From positions 1 through 64,000 of the forward strand of contig OZ007036.1 in NCBI GenBank assembly GCA_963931655.1: a stretch of DNA of 64,000 bases, written 5' to 3'. How positions within the stretch are numbered: position 1 is the stretch's first letter; every line of letters starts with the position of its first letter. A program made the position numbers and the translations under genes. The notes beneath the pieces were generated by a model. The model was given only the letters and a program-made list of their open reading frames with translations, was not told the origin of the DNA and did not search any database. Source of the DNA: Butyricicoccus_B sp017886875 (GTDB lineage: Bacteria > Bacillota > Clostridia > Oscillospirales > Butyricicoccaceae). Shown piece after piece: positions 1 to 8,316 of the stretch.

Positions 1-2
1 CT

Positions 3-107
3 GTAAATGTTGGCGATATGGTTTGGGTTAAGATTACCGAAATCGACGACAAGGGCAGAATTAACCTATCTATGAAGGACGTTAAGGACGAGGAAAAAGT
101 TCTTTAA
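3..107 (+). CDS. pnp: 3' end of probable polynucleotide phosphorylase (S1 domain)
   Basis: Only the last 34 codons are inside the window; the reading frame is open from the first bases and stops with TAA at 105-107. The peptide has the final strand pattern of an S1 RNA-binding domain (VGDMVWVKITEID, then KGRINLSMKD), which is how PNPase normally ends. PNPase is a 3'-5' exoribonuclease of the RNA degradosome. Other S1 proteins, such as a general S1-domain RNA-binding protein, share this pattern, so the name is an inference from the C-terminal motif. A terminator follows within about 10 bases, so this is the last gene of its transcription unit. Confidence 0.7.
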   Translation, partial: VNVGDMVWVKITEIDDKGRINLSMKDVKDEEKVL

Positions 108-117
108 TTGATAAAAT

Positions 118-150
118 CCCCGATACTAAAAAGTATCGGGGATAATTTTT
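118..150 (+). terminator. Rho-independent terminator after pnp
   Basis: A perfect 10-bp stem (CCCCGATACT at 118-127, AGTATCGGGG at 132-141) with an AAAA loop is followed by ATAATTTTT. An IS200 element begins a few bases after the T-tract. Confidence 0.9.
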
Positions 151-160
151 GTATTTAGAA

Positions 161-183
161 AACCACCGGCTATGCCGGTGGTT
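161..183 (+). repeat. IS200 left-end hairpin, copy 1
   Basis: AACCACCGGC, TAT loop, GCCGGTGGTT: a perfect 10-bp stem. In IS200/IS605 elements such subterminal hairpins are the TnpA binding sites. The right-end hairpin repeats the same stem core. Confidence 0.85.
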
Positions 184-217
184 CAGAAAAAGCTTTAGCG
201 ATAAGTATATAAAAAAA

Positions 218-276
218 CTCCTTTTGTTGATATAATGATGTTGCGGTCTGGCAACTGCAACAATCAACAAAAGGAG
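218..276 (+). promoter_or_regulatory. Stem-loop hiding the tnpA ribosome binding site (IS200 copy 1)
   Basis: CTCCTTTTGTTGAT (218-231) is perfectly complementary to ATCAACAAAAGGAG (263-276), which contains the AAAGGAGG site of tnpA. A smaller hairpin (GTTGC/GCAAC, 240-255) lies in the loop. The structure would bury the Shine-Dalgarno sequence when transcription enters from outside, a control known for IS200. Copy 2 keeps 12 of the 14 pairs. Confidence 0.75.
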
Positions 277-285
277 GACATTCAG

Positions 286-746
286 ATGAATGACAATAAT
301 AGTTTAGCACATACAAGTTGGAATTGTAAATATCATATAGTGTTTGCCCCAAAATATAGGAGAAAAATATTTTATAAAGAGAATAAAAAGGAAATAGGTA
401 GAATATTAAGACAATTATGTGATTGGAAACAAGTAAAAATAATAGAGGCATAAATATGCCCAGACCATATACATATGTTAGTAGAAATACCACCTAAAAT
501 GAGTGTATCTGGATTTGTAGGTTTTTTGAAAGGAAAAAGTAGTTTGATAATATTTGAAAGACATGCAAATTTAAAATATAAATATGGAAATAGAACATTT
601 TGGTGTAGAGAGGATATTATGTAGATACAGCAGGAAAAAATGCAAAAAAGATACAAGAATACATAAGGAATCAATTAAAAGAGTATATGATACAAGACCA
701 AATGACATTAAAAGAATATGTAGACCCGTTTACGGGTAGCAAGTAA
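286..746 (+). pseudogene. tnpA: IS200 TnpA transposase, inactivated (nonsense plus frameshift)
   Basis: The start is the ATG at 286, placed correctly behind AAAGGAGG. The frame encodes a Y1 HUH transposase (SWNCKYHIVFAPKYRR, then PDHIHMLVE with the HIH motif), about 153 residues when intact. Two lesions are seen against copy 2: GAA has become TAA at 451-453 just before the HIH motif, and two extra bases near 609 (GTAGAGAGGAT against GTAGAGGAT) shift the frame. The product stops before the active site. The element could move only with TnpA supplied in trans. Confidence 0.9.
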
Positions 747-774
747 TAGTCTTTTGCGAGTGTCAGACCGTAAT

Positions 775-788
775 GCGTCTTAAGACGC
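775..788 (+). repeat. Perfect palindrome in the IS200 3' region
   Basis: GCGTCTTAAGACGC is a 14-bp perfect palindrome lying between the tnpA stop and the right-end hairpin. It is also present in copy 2. Its role is unknown; it may form a structure in the transcript. Confidence 0.6.
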
Positions 789-824
789 AGCCAGTATTAT
801 AGGGCTTTGCCCGCATATGAAAAA

Positions 825-843
825 CCACCGGCTTAGCCGGTGG
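825..843 (+). repeat. IS200 right-end hairpin, copy 1
   Basis: CCACCGGC, TTA loop, GCCGGTGG: an 8-bp stem with the same arm sequence as the left end. Confidence 0.85.
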
Positions 844-851
844 ATTATTAT

Positions 852-1940
852 TTAGTTCCAAATATTAGGTAAATATTTTTGTTCCAATGATAAGAAAAAG
901 TCTTTTAATTTAAGTGCTTTAAATATAACATTTCTTATATAATCTATAATTGAACACAATAGAAAAACTGAGATTGATATTAAGAATAAAGATATAACCA
1001 TAAATACTGTTGGCAAATTCACAAGAAATGTAAACTTTCCATCTAAAACATATTGCCAAAATAGAGGGTGTACATGAACTAAATAAATAGTAAATGCAAA
1101 TGGCGAGAAAATCGCAATAAGCTTGTTAATATTATCACTAAATTTCATATTTTTAAAGCAAAGCAATAAAAATACTGAGCAAAGTATAATAGTCGGAGAG
1201 GTATAACAAATAAGATTATTTGCATTATTAAGAGCAGTAAAGCTAATAGAATAATTGTCGCCTAAATAATTATATATTAAATCGGCTACAAGTTTTGCAA
1301 ACCAAGTTAAAAATACCATTGAAAAATATCCTAAAAAAGCCTTTTTAGTGCTCAAGCATATATCATATTTTTTTATGTATGCACCTATAAAATATAAAAT
1401 ACCAAGCCATAATGCACTATATCCATCAGCTGTGCTAAAAATATCACGATATAGTGTTTGTATAATAGAGAAAAGAACAATAAGTGCAATTATTGTAGCA
1501 TTGCATTGCTTTTTGGTCATGTTTTTTATAGCGATATTTAATAACGGAGTAAAGAAAAACAGGCAAAAATATGAAGTAAAATACCAATATTGTTGATTGA
1601 CAACAGGGCTTAATGCAATTTTTATAAAAACAAAACTTCTGATATCTGGAATTAAAATCATAAAAGTGCAAGTTATAAGTAAAGTATAAAAAACAACTCT
1701 AAGCCATAATATAACTATATTTGTATAGTGGAATTTTGAATTTAAACCCACATAACCAGATATAAGTGCATAACAGTTAACTGCACAATAAGTTGCTATT
1801 TGTAAAAACAAAGCAGCTTCATAGTTTGCAGATAGTGTTTTTGCGTTTGTTAAGACACCCCCAAAACCTACAATATGTAAAATTACCACCATACACATTG
1901 CAGCTATTCTTAATAAATCAATCCCATAATTTCTTTTCAC
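852..1940 (-). CDS. Acyltransferase 3 family membrane protein
   Basis: A 362-residue integral membrane protein with about ten hydrophobic segments and the acyltransferase-3 (OafA/WecH-like) N-terminal signature: YGIDLLRIAAM followed by the conserved His in VVILHIVGF, and YLVHVHPLFW near the C-terminus. Family members transfer acetyl or other acyl groups to surface sugars. The start is a GTG at 1940, 9 bases after AGGAGG; a TTG further upstream lacks a ribosome site. It lies 32 bases downstream of the pseudouridine synthase gene and may be co-transcribed. The gene is AT-rich beside its neighbours, which suggests an accessory gene. Its TAA stop (852-854) coincides with the right edge of the IS200 element, so the last codons may have been altered by the insertion. 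The substrate cannot be predicted. Confidence 0.8.
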   Translation of the reverse strand: MKRNYGIDLLRIAAMCMVVILHIVGFGGVLTNAKTLSANYEAALFLQIATYCAVNCYALISGYVGLNSKFHYTNIVILWLRVVFYTLLITCTFMILIPDIRSFVFIKIALSPVVNQQYWYFTSYFCLFFFTPLLNIAIKNMTKKQCNATIIALIVLFSIIQTLYRDIFSTADGYSALWLGILYFIGAYIKKYDICLSTKKAFLGYFSMVFLTWFAKLVADLIYNYLGDNYSISFTALNNANNLICYTSPTIILCSVFLLLCFKNMKFSDNINKLIAIFSPFAFTIYLVHVHPLFWQYVLDGKFTFLVNLPTVFMVISLFLISISVFLLCSIIDYIRNVIFKALKLKDFFLSLEQKYLPNIWN

Positions 1941-1972
1941 AAAAAAATATCCTCCTAATTTACCCAATTTAT

Positions 1973-2941
1973 TTACACCCGAAAAGATGGAAAATATTTA
2001 CTTACAAATGGTATTTTTTTAACAGTGAAAGTTTGACCATCTAAATATTGTAATGCACCAGCATCGGATTTAAACGAAAATTTAAGCTGATAAGAATATA
2101 AAAGTTGTCCAGTTTCTTTAAAATGTTTATTTTGTTCGTTTTTGCCATACTTTCCATCGCCAAGCAGAGGACAACCTATACCAGACATATGAACCCTTAT
2201 TTGATGTGTGCGACCGGTTAAAAGTGTACATTCCACAAGTGAAAGTTTATTTTGTGTGCTTAATGTGCGATAAATTGTTTTTGCAATTTTTGCACCTGCC
2301 ACAGGTTTATTAAATTCAAACACTTGTTTACGTTTTTCATCACGTCTTAGATAGCTTTCAATTAATCCATTTTTAGGGTTAGGCGTGCCATGTACAACAC
2401 ATAGATAACGTTTAACAAGCTCATGATTTTTGATTTTATCATTGAGTATTCTAAGAGCTTCAGCGGTTTTTGCAGCTATAACTATACCGCCTGTGTTTCT
2501 ATCAATACGGTTGCAAAGGGCAGGAGTAAATGAATTTTCTTTTTCTGGGTTCCACTGACCAGACTCATATAAATATGCCTGAATATTTGCAATAAGAGTA
2601 TTTATATTTCCTTGTTCATCTTCATGCACTACCATACCTGCTGGTTTATCAGCAAGAAGTATATTTTCATCTTCATATACAATGTTAAGATTGGGTTTTT
2701 TGATTTTTTTATAAGCTTCTTGTTCAGAAGGGGTTTCAAAAAACTCATCATTGATGTATAATTGTACAAGGTCACCTTCATTTAAACGGTAAGCGGGTTC
2801 GCTTCTTTTTCCGTTTACCTTGATGCGTTTTAATCTAAAATATTTGTGCATCATTGATGAAGGCAGTAGCGGAACAGCTTTTTCTAAAAATTTGTTTATA
2901 CGTTGACCGCTGTCGTTTTTGGAAATTATATATTCTTTCAA
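1973..2941 (-). CDS. RluA-family pseudouridine synthase
   Basis: A 322-residue enzyme with an N-terminal S4 RNA-binding region (about 1-75; SGQRINKFLEKAVP) and the RluA catalytic domain. The catalytic Asp lies in CNRIDRNTGG, a variant of the usual HRLDxxTSG, and TGRTHQIRVHM follows downstream. Family members convert uridine to pseudouridine in 23S rRNA (RluC/RluD-like) or tRNA; the exact site cannot be read from sequence. Translation starts at TTG (2939-2941), 8 bases after AGGAGGG. It is divergent from yceD and probably begins the transcription unit that includes the acyltransferase. Confidence 0.88.
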   Translation of the reverse strand: MKEYIISKNDSGQRINKFLEKAVPLLPSSMMHKYFRLKRIKVNGKRSEPAYRLNEGDLVQLYINDEFFETPSEQEAYKKIKKPNLNIVYEDENILLADKPAGMVVHEDEQGNINTLIANIQAYLYESGQWNPEKENSFTPALCNRIDRNTGGIVIAAKTAEALRILNDKIKNHELVKRYLCVVHGTPNPKNGLIESYLRRDEKRKQVFEFNKPVAGAKIAKTIYRTLSTQNKLSLVECTLLTGRTHQIRVHMSGIGCPLLGDGKYGKNEQNKHFKETGQLLYSYQLKFSFKSDAGALQYLDGQTFTVKKIPFVSKYFPSFRV

Positions 2942-3022
2942 GGTAAAACCCTCCTGTTTACTCTTTTACAATTATAAACTATAGCAGGAAAAAAGAAAAT
3001 ATGCTTTTTAAACGAAAAAACG

Positions 3023-3052
3023 TTGACAAATCTCCGCTCGTTGTAGTATACT
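3023..3052 (+). promoter_or_regulatory. Sigma-A type promoter of yceD-rpmF
   Basis: TTGACA (3023-3028), an 18-base spacer and TATACT (3047-3052), about 25 bases before the yceD start. Confidence 0.8.
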
Positions 3053-3077
3053 ATCAGATGTACCATGTGAGGTAGGT

Positions 3078-3584
3078 ATGAGAATTGATTTAAAAAAGTT
3101 AAACGGTATTTATGGCAGTAAAATCACCTTTGAAAATGAGGTTGATTTATCTTCTGAAGATGTTTTTGGAGAGAAACCTTTCCAAACTCCCGTGAAATAT
3201 CACGGCGAAATTGTTAATCATCTGGGCGTGCTAAGACTGTCTGGCGATATATCCGCAGTTCTAAATACACACTGTGCACGCTGTTTAAAACCGCTCGAAG
3301 AAACAATCTCTGCACATGTTGATGCTGTGCTTTCAAGAGATGAGTCTGATGAAGAAGATGTTTTCCAAATCACTCAAGATAGTGTTGAAGTAGAAGACAT
3401 TTTGGTTCCAGAGCTGTTACTTCAGGTGCAAATGACCTATCTCTGCAAGGAAGACTGCAAAGGGCTTTGTCCTATTTGCGGCACCAATCGCAATACAAAT
3501 GATTGTAATTGTGAGAGCAGGCGAATTGACCCTCGCTTTGCTGCACTTGCTGCCCTTTTGGGTGATGATAAGTCGGGGTCATGA
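3078..3584 (+). CDS. yceD: YceD/DUF177 family protein
   Basis: A 168-residue protein matching the YceD (DUF177) family, usually encoded directly upstream of rpmF, as here. The C-terminal half has the family's cysteine pattern: CARC around residue 65, then CKEDCKGLCPICG and CNC, which may bind metal. YceD has been linked to large-subunit rRNA accumulation in other bacteria; the biochemical role remains unclear. The start ATG follows GAGGTAGGT. It forms a two-gene unit with rpmF, 45 bases downstream. Confidence 0.9.
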   Translation: MRIDLKKLNGIYGSKITFENEVDLSSEDVFGEKPFQTPVKYHGEIVNHLGVLRLSGDISAVLNTHCARCLKPLEETISAHVDAVLSRDESDEEDVFQITQDSVEVEDILVPELLLQVQMTYLCKEDCKGLCPICGTNRNTNDCNCESRRIDPRFAALAALLGDDKSGS

Positions 3585-3629
3585 CTAGGTTGCAAATAAT
3601 AACAACATAGAGGTAGGAGGTGTTACCAC

Positions 3630-3812
3630 ATGGCAGTACCTAAGAGAAAAACGTCTAAGGCTAGACGTGATAAGAGACGTAATTCCCACTGGAAGCTTTC
3701 ACTCCCTGGCATGGTTAAATGTCCAAACTGCGGAGAGTTCAAGCTATCCCACAGAATGTGTAAGGCTTGCGGTCATTACAATGGTCGTGAAATCGTTCAC
3801 ACTGAGGCGTAA
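3630..3812 (+). CDS. rpmF: 50S ribosomal protein L32
   Basis: A 60-residue basic protein starting MAVPKRKTSKARRDKRR, the L32 signature, with a four-Cys zinc ribbon (CPNC and CKAC). This is the zinc-dependent C+ form. It is preceded by GGTAGGAGGTG and ATG. Full length for the family. Confidence 0.97.
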   Translation: MAVPKRKTSKARRDKRRNSHWKLSLPGMVKCPNCGEFKLSHRMCKACGHYNGREIVHTEA

Positions 3813-3829
3813 TTAACTCAAAATGAATT

Positions 3830-3863
3830 ATAGGGGAGGCTTTTTTGGCTTTCCCTATTTTCA
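3830..3863 (+). terminator. Possible terminator or attenuator after rpmF
   Basis: ATAGGGGAGGC can pair with GGCTTTCCCTAT (11 pairs, two of them G-T) around a T-rich loop, followed by TTTTC. The T-tract is short, so termination may be partial and the downstream genes could be read through. Confidence 0.45.
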
Positions 3864-3901
3864 TATGCAAAAAAATGTAAACTTGCGAAAGGAGTAGCTT
3901 T

Positions 3902-5212
3902 ATGGCATCAAAAATAGTTTCAGTCGATAAAGGTTCGCCATGCGATAGAGCAGGTATTGTTTCAGGTGAAACACTTATTTCAATAGATGGTTCTATAATT
4001 CGTGATGTACTCGATTTGAAATTTTACAGTTATGATAGCAGATTAACCCTTTGCATAGAAAATTCTGAGGGCAAAAAAAGACAAGTCATTATTCGCAAAG
4101 CTGAAGGTGAGCCGCTAGGCTTGAATTTTGAACATTATTTGATGGATAAAATGAAACGCTGCTCTAATCGCTGTGTTTTCTGTTTTATAGACCAGTTGCC
4201 AAAGGGTATGAGAGATACTCTTTATGTTAAAGATGATGATGCAAGACTATCATTTTTAATAGGTAACTATATCTCTATGACAAATTTATCTGAGGCAGAT
4301 GTGGAGAGAATAATTAAAATGCATATCTCACCGATAAATATATCTGTTCAGACAACAAATCCAGAGCTTAGAGTTAAAATGCTGCAAAATCCAAAAGCAG
4401 GTGAGGCACTAAAACTGCTTGATAGATTTGCAGAGGCTAGAATAACAATGAATTGTCAACTTGTAGTATGTGAAGGCTTAAATGATGGTAAAGAATTAGA
4501 GCGTTCTTTAAATGATTTAAAGGCACTTTATCCAGCGGTTAATAGTATTTCGGTTGTGCCTTTTGGTATGACACGCCACAGAGAGGGGCTATATCCTTTA
4601 AAGCCTACATCTAAAGAGGGTGCAGGAAACATTATTGATATTGTGGAAAAGTTCGCTGATAGTTGCCTTGATGAGTTTGGCACTAGATTAGCTTGGTGTG
4701 GCGATGAATTATATCTAAAAGCGGGTAGAAAATTACCTAATGCTGATTATTATGAAGATTATACCCAATTTGAAAATGGTATCGGTATGCTTCCGCTATT
4801 TTGTGAGGAATTTGAGCTTGCACTTCCAGATTATCATGGCAAAATTGCAAGACCGTTCACTATTGCAACTGGTGCAGCCGCTTATCCAACTATTTCAAAA
4901 TTAATTGACGAACTCAAAACCGTATGTCATAATTTAAGTGGTCAAGTTATTGAAATTAGAAATGATTTCTTTGGGCATGGAGTTTCAGTTGCAGGTCTTA
5001 TAACGGGGCAAGATTTGCTCGCACAGCTAAAGGGTAAAGAGCTAGGCGAGCGTGTGCTTATTTCTGCAAATATGCTGCGTGATGGTGGAGATGTATTTTT
5101 AGATGATATGACACCACAGCAGCTTAGTGAGCAGTTAGGTGTTCAAATTGTACCAGTTGAAATTGATGGTGCAGACCTACTTGCAAAAATTTTTGAAAAT
5201 CCCCCTATGTAA
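3902..5212 (+). CDS. DUF512 protein: PDZ-like plus radical-SAM-like
   Basis: A 436-residue protein of the conserved clostridial DUF512 family. Residues 1-60 are PDZ-like (DKGSPCDRAGIVSGETL). A cysteine cluster, CSNRCVFCF followed by IDQLPKGMR, lies around residue 87 and resembles a radical-SAM iron-sulfur site, with Cys spacing C-x3-C-x2-C. The C-terminal DUF512 domain ends with the pattern LISANMLRDGGDVFLDDMT. The function is unknown. It starts at ATG behind AAAGGAG and lies 18 bases upstream of der, the usual arrangement in Clostridia, which suggests an ancestral link with ribosome assembly or membrane-lipid genes. Confidence 0.85.
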   Translation: MASKIVSVDKGSPCDRAGIVSGETLISIDGSIIRDVLDLKFYSYDSRLTLCIENSEGKKRQVIIRKAEGEPLGLNFEHYLMDKMKRCSNRCVFCFIDQLPKGMRDTLYVKDDDARLSFLIGNYISMTNLSEADVERIIKMHISPINISVQTTNPELRVKMLQNPKAGEALKLLDRFAEARITMNCQLVVCEGLNDGKELERSLNDLKALYPAVNSISVVPFGMTRHREGLYPLKPTSKEGAGNIIDIVEKFADSCLDEFGTRLAWCGDELYLKAGRKLPNADYYEDYTQFENGIGMLPLFCEEFELALPDYHGKIARPFTIATGAAAYPTISKLIDELKTVCHNLSGQVIEIRNDFFGHGVSVAGLITGQDLLAQLKGKELGERVLISANMLRDGGDVFLDDMTPQQLSEQLGVQIVPVEIDGADLLAKIFENPPM

Positions 5213-5230
5213 AAAGGAGGCAAAACTTAT

Positions 5231-6559
5231 ATGTCTAAACCTATTGTTGCGATTGTGGGCAGACCAAATGTAGGCAAGTCGCAACTATTTAACCGATTAG
5301 CAGGTAAACGCCTGTCTATTGTTGAAGATACCCCTGGTGTTACTCGTGACCGTCTATATGCAGATAGTGAATGGCGAGGAAGAAGTTTTTCTATAATTGA
5401 TACAGGTGGTATTGAACCTAGAAATGATAATGAAATTTTAAAGTTTATGCGTTATCAAGCTGAGGCTGCTATTCATCATGCAGATGTTATTATCTTTATC
5501 ACCGATTTAAGAACTGGTGTAACTGCATCTGATGAAGAAGTTGCATCTATGCTTCAGCGTTCAGGAAAACCTATTGTTTTGGCTGTAAATAAGTGCGACA
5601 AACCAGGTGCACCTGACCCTAATATTTTTGAGTTTTATAATTTGGGTTTAGGTGACCCTTATGGTATTTCTGCACTTCATGGTTATGGCACTGGCGATAT
5701 GCTTGACGCTGTATATGAGCATTTTCCAGAGGAAAACGAAAATGAGGGCGATGATGATAGAATTAAAATTGCTCTTATAGGTAAGCCTAATGTTGGTAAA
5801 TCAAGCCTACTAAACAGAGTGCTTGGTGAAGAACGTGTTATCGTTTCTAATATAGCAGGTACAACTCGTGATAGTGTTGATGCTGATATTGAAAATGAAT
5901 ATGGTAAATTTACTTTTATTGATACTGCTGGTATTCGTAAAAAGTCCAAAATTGAAGAAAAAATTGAGAAATTCTCAGTAATGCGTTCACTTATGGCGGT
6001 TGAACGTGCAGATGTATGTGTTATAATGATTGATGCACAAGAAGGCGTAACCGAGCAGGATACAAAGGTAGCAGGTGAAGCACATAACGCAGGTAAAGCT
6101 TGTATTATTGTAGTAAATAAATGGGATACAGTCGAAAAAGATGGCAGCACTATGAAAGAATATACTTTGAGAGTGCGTGAAGGTCTGGCTTATATGCCAT
6201 ATGCACCAGTACTATTTATTTCTGCAAAAACAGGTCAGCGTGTAGACAAGCTTTATTCTTTAATCGCTGAAGTTTATGAGCAAAATCACAAGCGTATTCC
6301 AACAGGTCAGCTTAACTCTATTTTAGCAGAGGCTACTTCAAGAGTTCAGCCTCCAACAGATAAAGGCCGCAGACTTAAAATTTATTATGTTACTCAAGCG
6401 GGTGTTACTCCGCCTACATTTATTTTCTTCTGTAATGACGCAAGATTATTCCATTTCTCTTATCAACGTTATCTGGAAAATCAGATACGAGAGGTATTTT
6501 CCCTTACTGGTACACCTGTACGCATAGTTGTGCGTCAGCGTGGAGATAAAGAAATGTAA
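5231..6559 (+). CDS. der: Ribosome biogenesis GTPase Der (EngA)
   Basis: A 442-residue protein with two tandem GTPase domains and a C-terminal KH-like domain. Domain 1 has GRPNVGKS, DTPG and NKCD; domain 2 has GKPNVGKS, DTAG and NKWD. Der acts in late 50S subunit assembly and is usually essential. The start ATG follows AAAGGAGG. plsY starts 12 bases after the stop, so der-plsY-gpsA form one unit. Confidence 0.97.
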   Translation: MSKPIVAIVGRPNVGKSQLFNRLAGKRLSIVEDTPGVTRDRLYADSEWRGRSFSIIDTGGIEPRNDNEILKFMRYQAEAAIHHADVIIFITDLRTGVTASDEEVASMLQRSGKPIVLAVNKCDKPGAPDPNIFEFYNLGLGDPYGISALHGYGTGDMLDAVYEHFPEENENEGDDDRIKIALIGKPNVGKSSLLNRVLGEERVIVSNIAGTTRDSVDADIENEYGKFTFIDTAGIRKKSKIEEKIEKFSVMRSLMAVERADVCVIMIDAQEGVTEQDTKVAGEAHNAGKACIIVVNKWDTVEKDGSTMKEYTLRVREGLAYMPYAPVLFISAKTGQRVDKLYSLIAEVYEQNHKRIPTGQLNSILAEATSRVQPPTDKGRRLKIYYVTQAGVTPPTFIFFCNDARLFHFSYQRYLENQIREVFSLTGTPVRIVVRQRGDKEM

Positions 6560-6571
6560 AGGAGTGGAATA

Positions 6572-7189
6572 ATGGGGGTAGCAAATTATTTAATTATCGC
6601 CGCAATATCATATTTGTTAGGCTCGCTTAGCTTTGCAATTATAATATGTAAATTAACTCTTGGTCAGGATATTCGCACATATGGCAGCGGAAACGCAGGG
6701 CTTACAAATTCATATCGTACAATGGGTGCAAAGAAAACTTTGCTTGTGCTTGTTGGTGATATAGGTAAGGCTGCAATCGCTCTTGCGATTGGTGGAATGC
6801 TTGAGGGCACTATGGGAAAGCTTGTAGCAGGTATATTTGTAATTGTTGGTCATGTATTTCCGGTTTATTTCGGTTTTCGTGGCGGCAAAGGTGTACTTGT
6901 TGGTGCAACAATGCTTTTATTCCTTGATTGGCGAATTTTTCTTATAGCTTTTGTATTGTTTGTAGTCGCAGTTGCAATTACTAAATGGGTTTCGCTTGGC
7001 TCTATTATTGGTGCAATTAGTTTCCCTATTTCTATGTGGTGTTTTTACCAAGATACTAAAATAACTATCGTTGCAGCATTTATGTCTCTTGCAGTAATAT
7101 TTATGCATCGCTCGAATATAGTGAGAATATGCAAGGGTACAGAAAATAAATTTTCGTTTACATCAAAACCACAGATTAAAAAGAAATGA
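6572..7189 (+). CDS. plsY: Acyl-phosphate:glycerol-3-phosphate acyltransferase PlsY
   Basis: A 205-residue membrane protein with about five hydrophobic segments. It has the PlsY motifs SxxxG near the N-terminus (LLGSLSFA), GSGNAG and FRGGKGV. PlsY acylates glycerol-3-phosphate from acyl-phosphate, the first step of phospholipid synthesis. It sits directly before gpsA, which makes its substrate. Confidence 0.96.
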   Translation: MGVANYLIIAAISYLLGSLSFAIIICKLTLGQDIRTYGSGNAGLTNSYRTMGAKKTLLVLVGDIGKAAIALAIGGMLEGTMGKLVAGIFVIVGHVFPVYFGFRGGKGVLVGATMLLFLDWRIFLIAFVLFVVAVAITKWVSLGSIIGAISFPISMWCFYQDTKITIVAAFMSLAVIFMHRSNIVRICKGTENKFSFTSKPQIKKK

Positions 7190-7199
7190 GGTTTAATAT

Positions 7200-8213
7200 A
7201 TGAAAATCTTTGTTCTTGGCAGTGGTGGCTGGGGTATGGCTCTAGCAATTAACCTGCATAAAAACGGTCATAATGTTACTATGTGGACATTCTTTGAAGA
7301 GGAATGTAAACGACTACAAACACAGCGTAAAAATGAAAAATTACTTCCAGGGATTGTTATACCTGATGATATTGAAATTACAACATCTATGGACACTGCT
7401 AAAAATGCAGAACTTGTAGTGCTTGCTGTGCCTAGCTTTGCAGTCGCTACAACAGCAGAAAATTTAGCAAAAGTGTTACCAGAGGGCATTCCTGTTATAA
7501 ATGTTGGTAAAGGTCTTGATGCAAAACATGATTATTGCCGTTTTTCTGAAACCATTAAAAAGGTGATGAATAATAAAAATCCAGTTGTTGCACTAACTGG
7601 CCCAACTCATGCGGAAGAAGTATCAAGAGGTATTCCAACTGCTATTGTTGCGGCATCTGAAAGCCGTAATGCGGCAGAGCTTACACAAGATGTATTTATG
7701 AATGATACATTTAGAGTTTATACCTCTCCTGATATTGTTGGTGCAGAGCTGGGCGGTGCATTTAAAAATATTATTGCACTTGGTGCAGGTATTTCTGATG
7801 GTTTAGGACTTGGCGATAACTCTAAGGCTGCATTTATGACAAGAGGGCTTACTGAAATCGCTCGTCTTGGTGTAAAACTTGGTGCAAGACAGGATACATT
7901 TGCAGGTCTATCTGGTGTTGGCGATTTAATTGTTACTTGCTGCTCAATGCATTCAAGAAACCGCCGTGCTGGTATTCTTATCGGTCAAGGTAAAAGTGTG
8001 AAGGAAGCTATGGAAGAAGTAGGTGCAGTAGTAGAAGGCTATTATGCAACCGAAGCGGGTTATAGGCTTTCTAAAAAGATGGGTGTAGAAATGCCTATTG
8101 TAGAAGCTATGTATCATGTGCTTTATGAAGATGGCAATGCAAGAGATGCTATTGGTAAGCTAATGGGCAGAGCTAAAACTCACGAAAGTGAAGAAGTTTG
8201 GATTACTAAGTAA
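7200..8213 (+). CDS. gpsA: Glycerol-3-phosphate dehydrogenase [NAD(P)+]
   Basis: A 337-residue enzyme reducing dihydroxyacetone phosphate to sn-glycerol-3-phosphate for phospholipids. It has the N-terminal Rossmann motif GSGGWGMALA, TGPTHAEEV, the conserved AELGGAFKNIIALGAGI with the catalytic Lys, and GLSGVGDLIVTC. The ATG follows GAGG and is 10 bases from plsY. A strong terminator ends the unit. Confidence 0.97.
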   Translation: MKIFVLGSGGWGMALAINLHKNGHNVTMWTFFEEECKRLQTQRKNEKLLPGIVIPDDIEITTSMDTAKNAELVVLAVPSFAVATTAENLAKVLPEGIPVINVGKGLDAKHDYCRFSETIKKVMNNKNPVVALTGPTHAEEVSRGIPTAIVAASESRNAAELTQDVFMNDTFRVYTSPDIVGAELGGAFKNIIALGAGISDGLGLGDNSKAAFMTRGLTEIARLGVKLGARQDTFAGLSGVGDLIVTCCSMHSRNRRAGILIGQGKSVKEAMEEVGAVVEGYYATEAGYRLSKKMGVEMPIVEAMYHVLYEDGNARDAIGKLMGRAKTHESEEVWITK

Positions 8214-8217
8214 GTTT

Positions 8218-8248
8218 AATGAGGTCTTTATTTAAGACCTCATTTTTT
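8218..8248 (+). terminator. Terminator after gpsA
   Basis: AATGAGGTCTT pairs perfectly with AAGACCTCATT (11 bp) around TATTT, followed by a T-run. Confidence 0.92.
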
Positions 8249-8252
8249 ATAT

Positions 8253-8281
8253 TTGTTAAATCTATTTAGATATGCTATACT
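8253..8281 (+). promoter_or_regulatory. Extended -10 promoter of the murB operon
   Basis: TTGTTA, a 17-base spacer and TATACT with an upstream TGC (extended -10). The predicted start of transcription falls near 8288, downstream of the first in-frame ATG (8272), so that ATG cannot be the start of murB. Confidence 0.75.
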
Positions 8282-8316
8282 ATAAACTGAAAAATTATAT
8301 TTTTAATGGTGAGAAA

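Larger units (their letters stand above)
154..852 (+). mobile_element. IS200/IS605-family element (IS200 type, tnpA only), copy 1
   Basis: Boundaries come from comparing the two copies in the window: near identity runs from TTTAGAAAACC (154) to GGATTATTATT (about 852), roughly 700 bp. There are no long terminal inverted repeats. Each end instead carries a hairpin with the same CCACCGGC core (161-183 and 825-843), as expected for IS200/IS605 elements, which move as single strands through an HUH transposase. No tnpB is present. The transposase gene is dead in this copy. The element lies between the pnp terminator and the 3' end of a convergent gene, and its right edge meets that gene's stop codon. 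Confidence 0.88.

Noticed and set aside
161..843. The repeated AACCACCGGC hairpins as a CRISPR-like array.
   Set aside because: They are the ends of two IS200 copies and are not regularly spaced.
5683..6150. A 155-codon open frame antisense to der.
   Set aside because: It lies wholly inside the well-supported der gene, has no ribosome site and a low-complexity Ser/Ile-rich product.
8272..8316. An earlier ATG for murB.
   Set aside because: It overlaps the -10 box, upstream of the predicted transcript start; the later ATG has GGTGAG.
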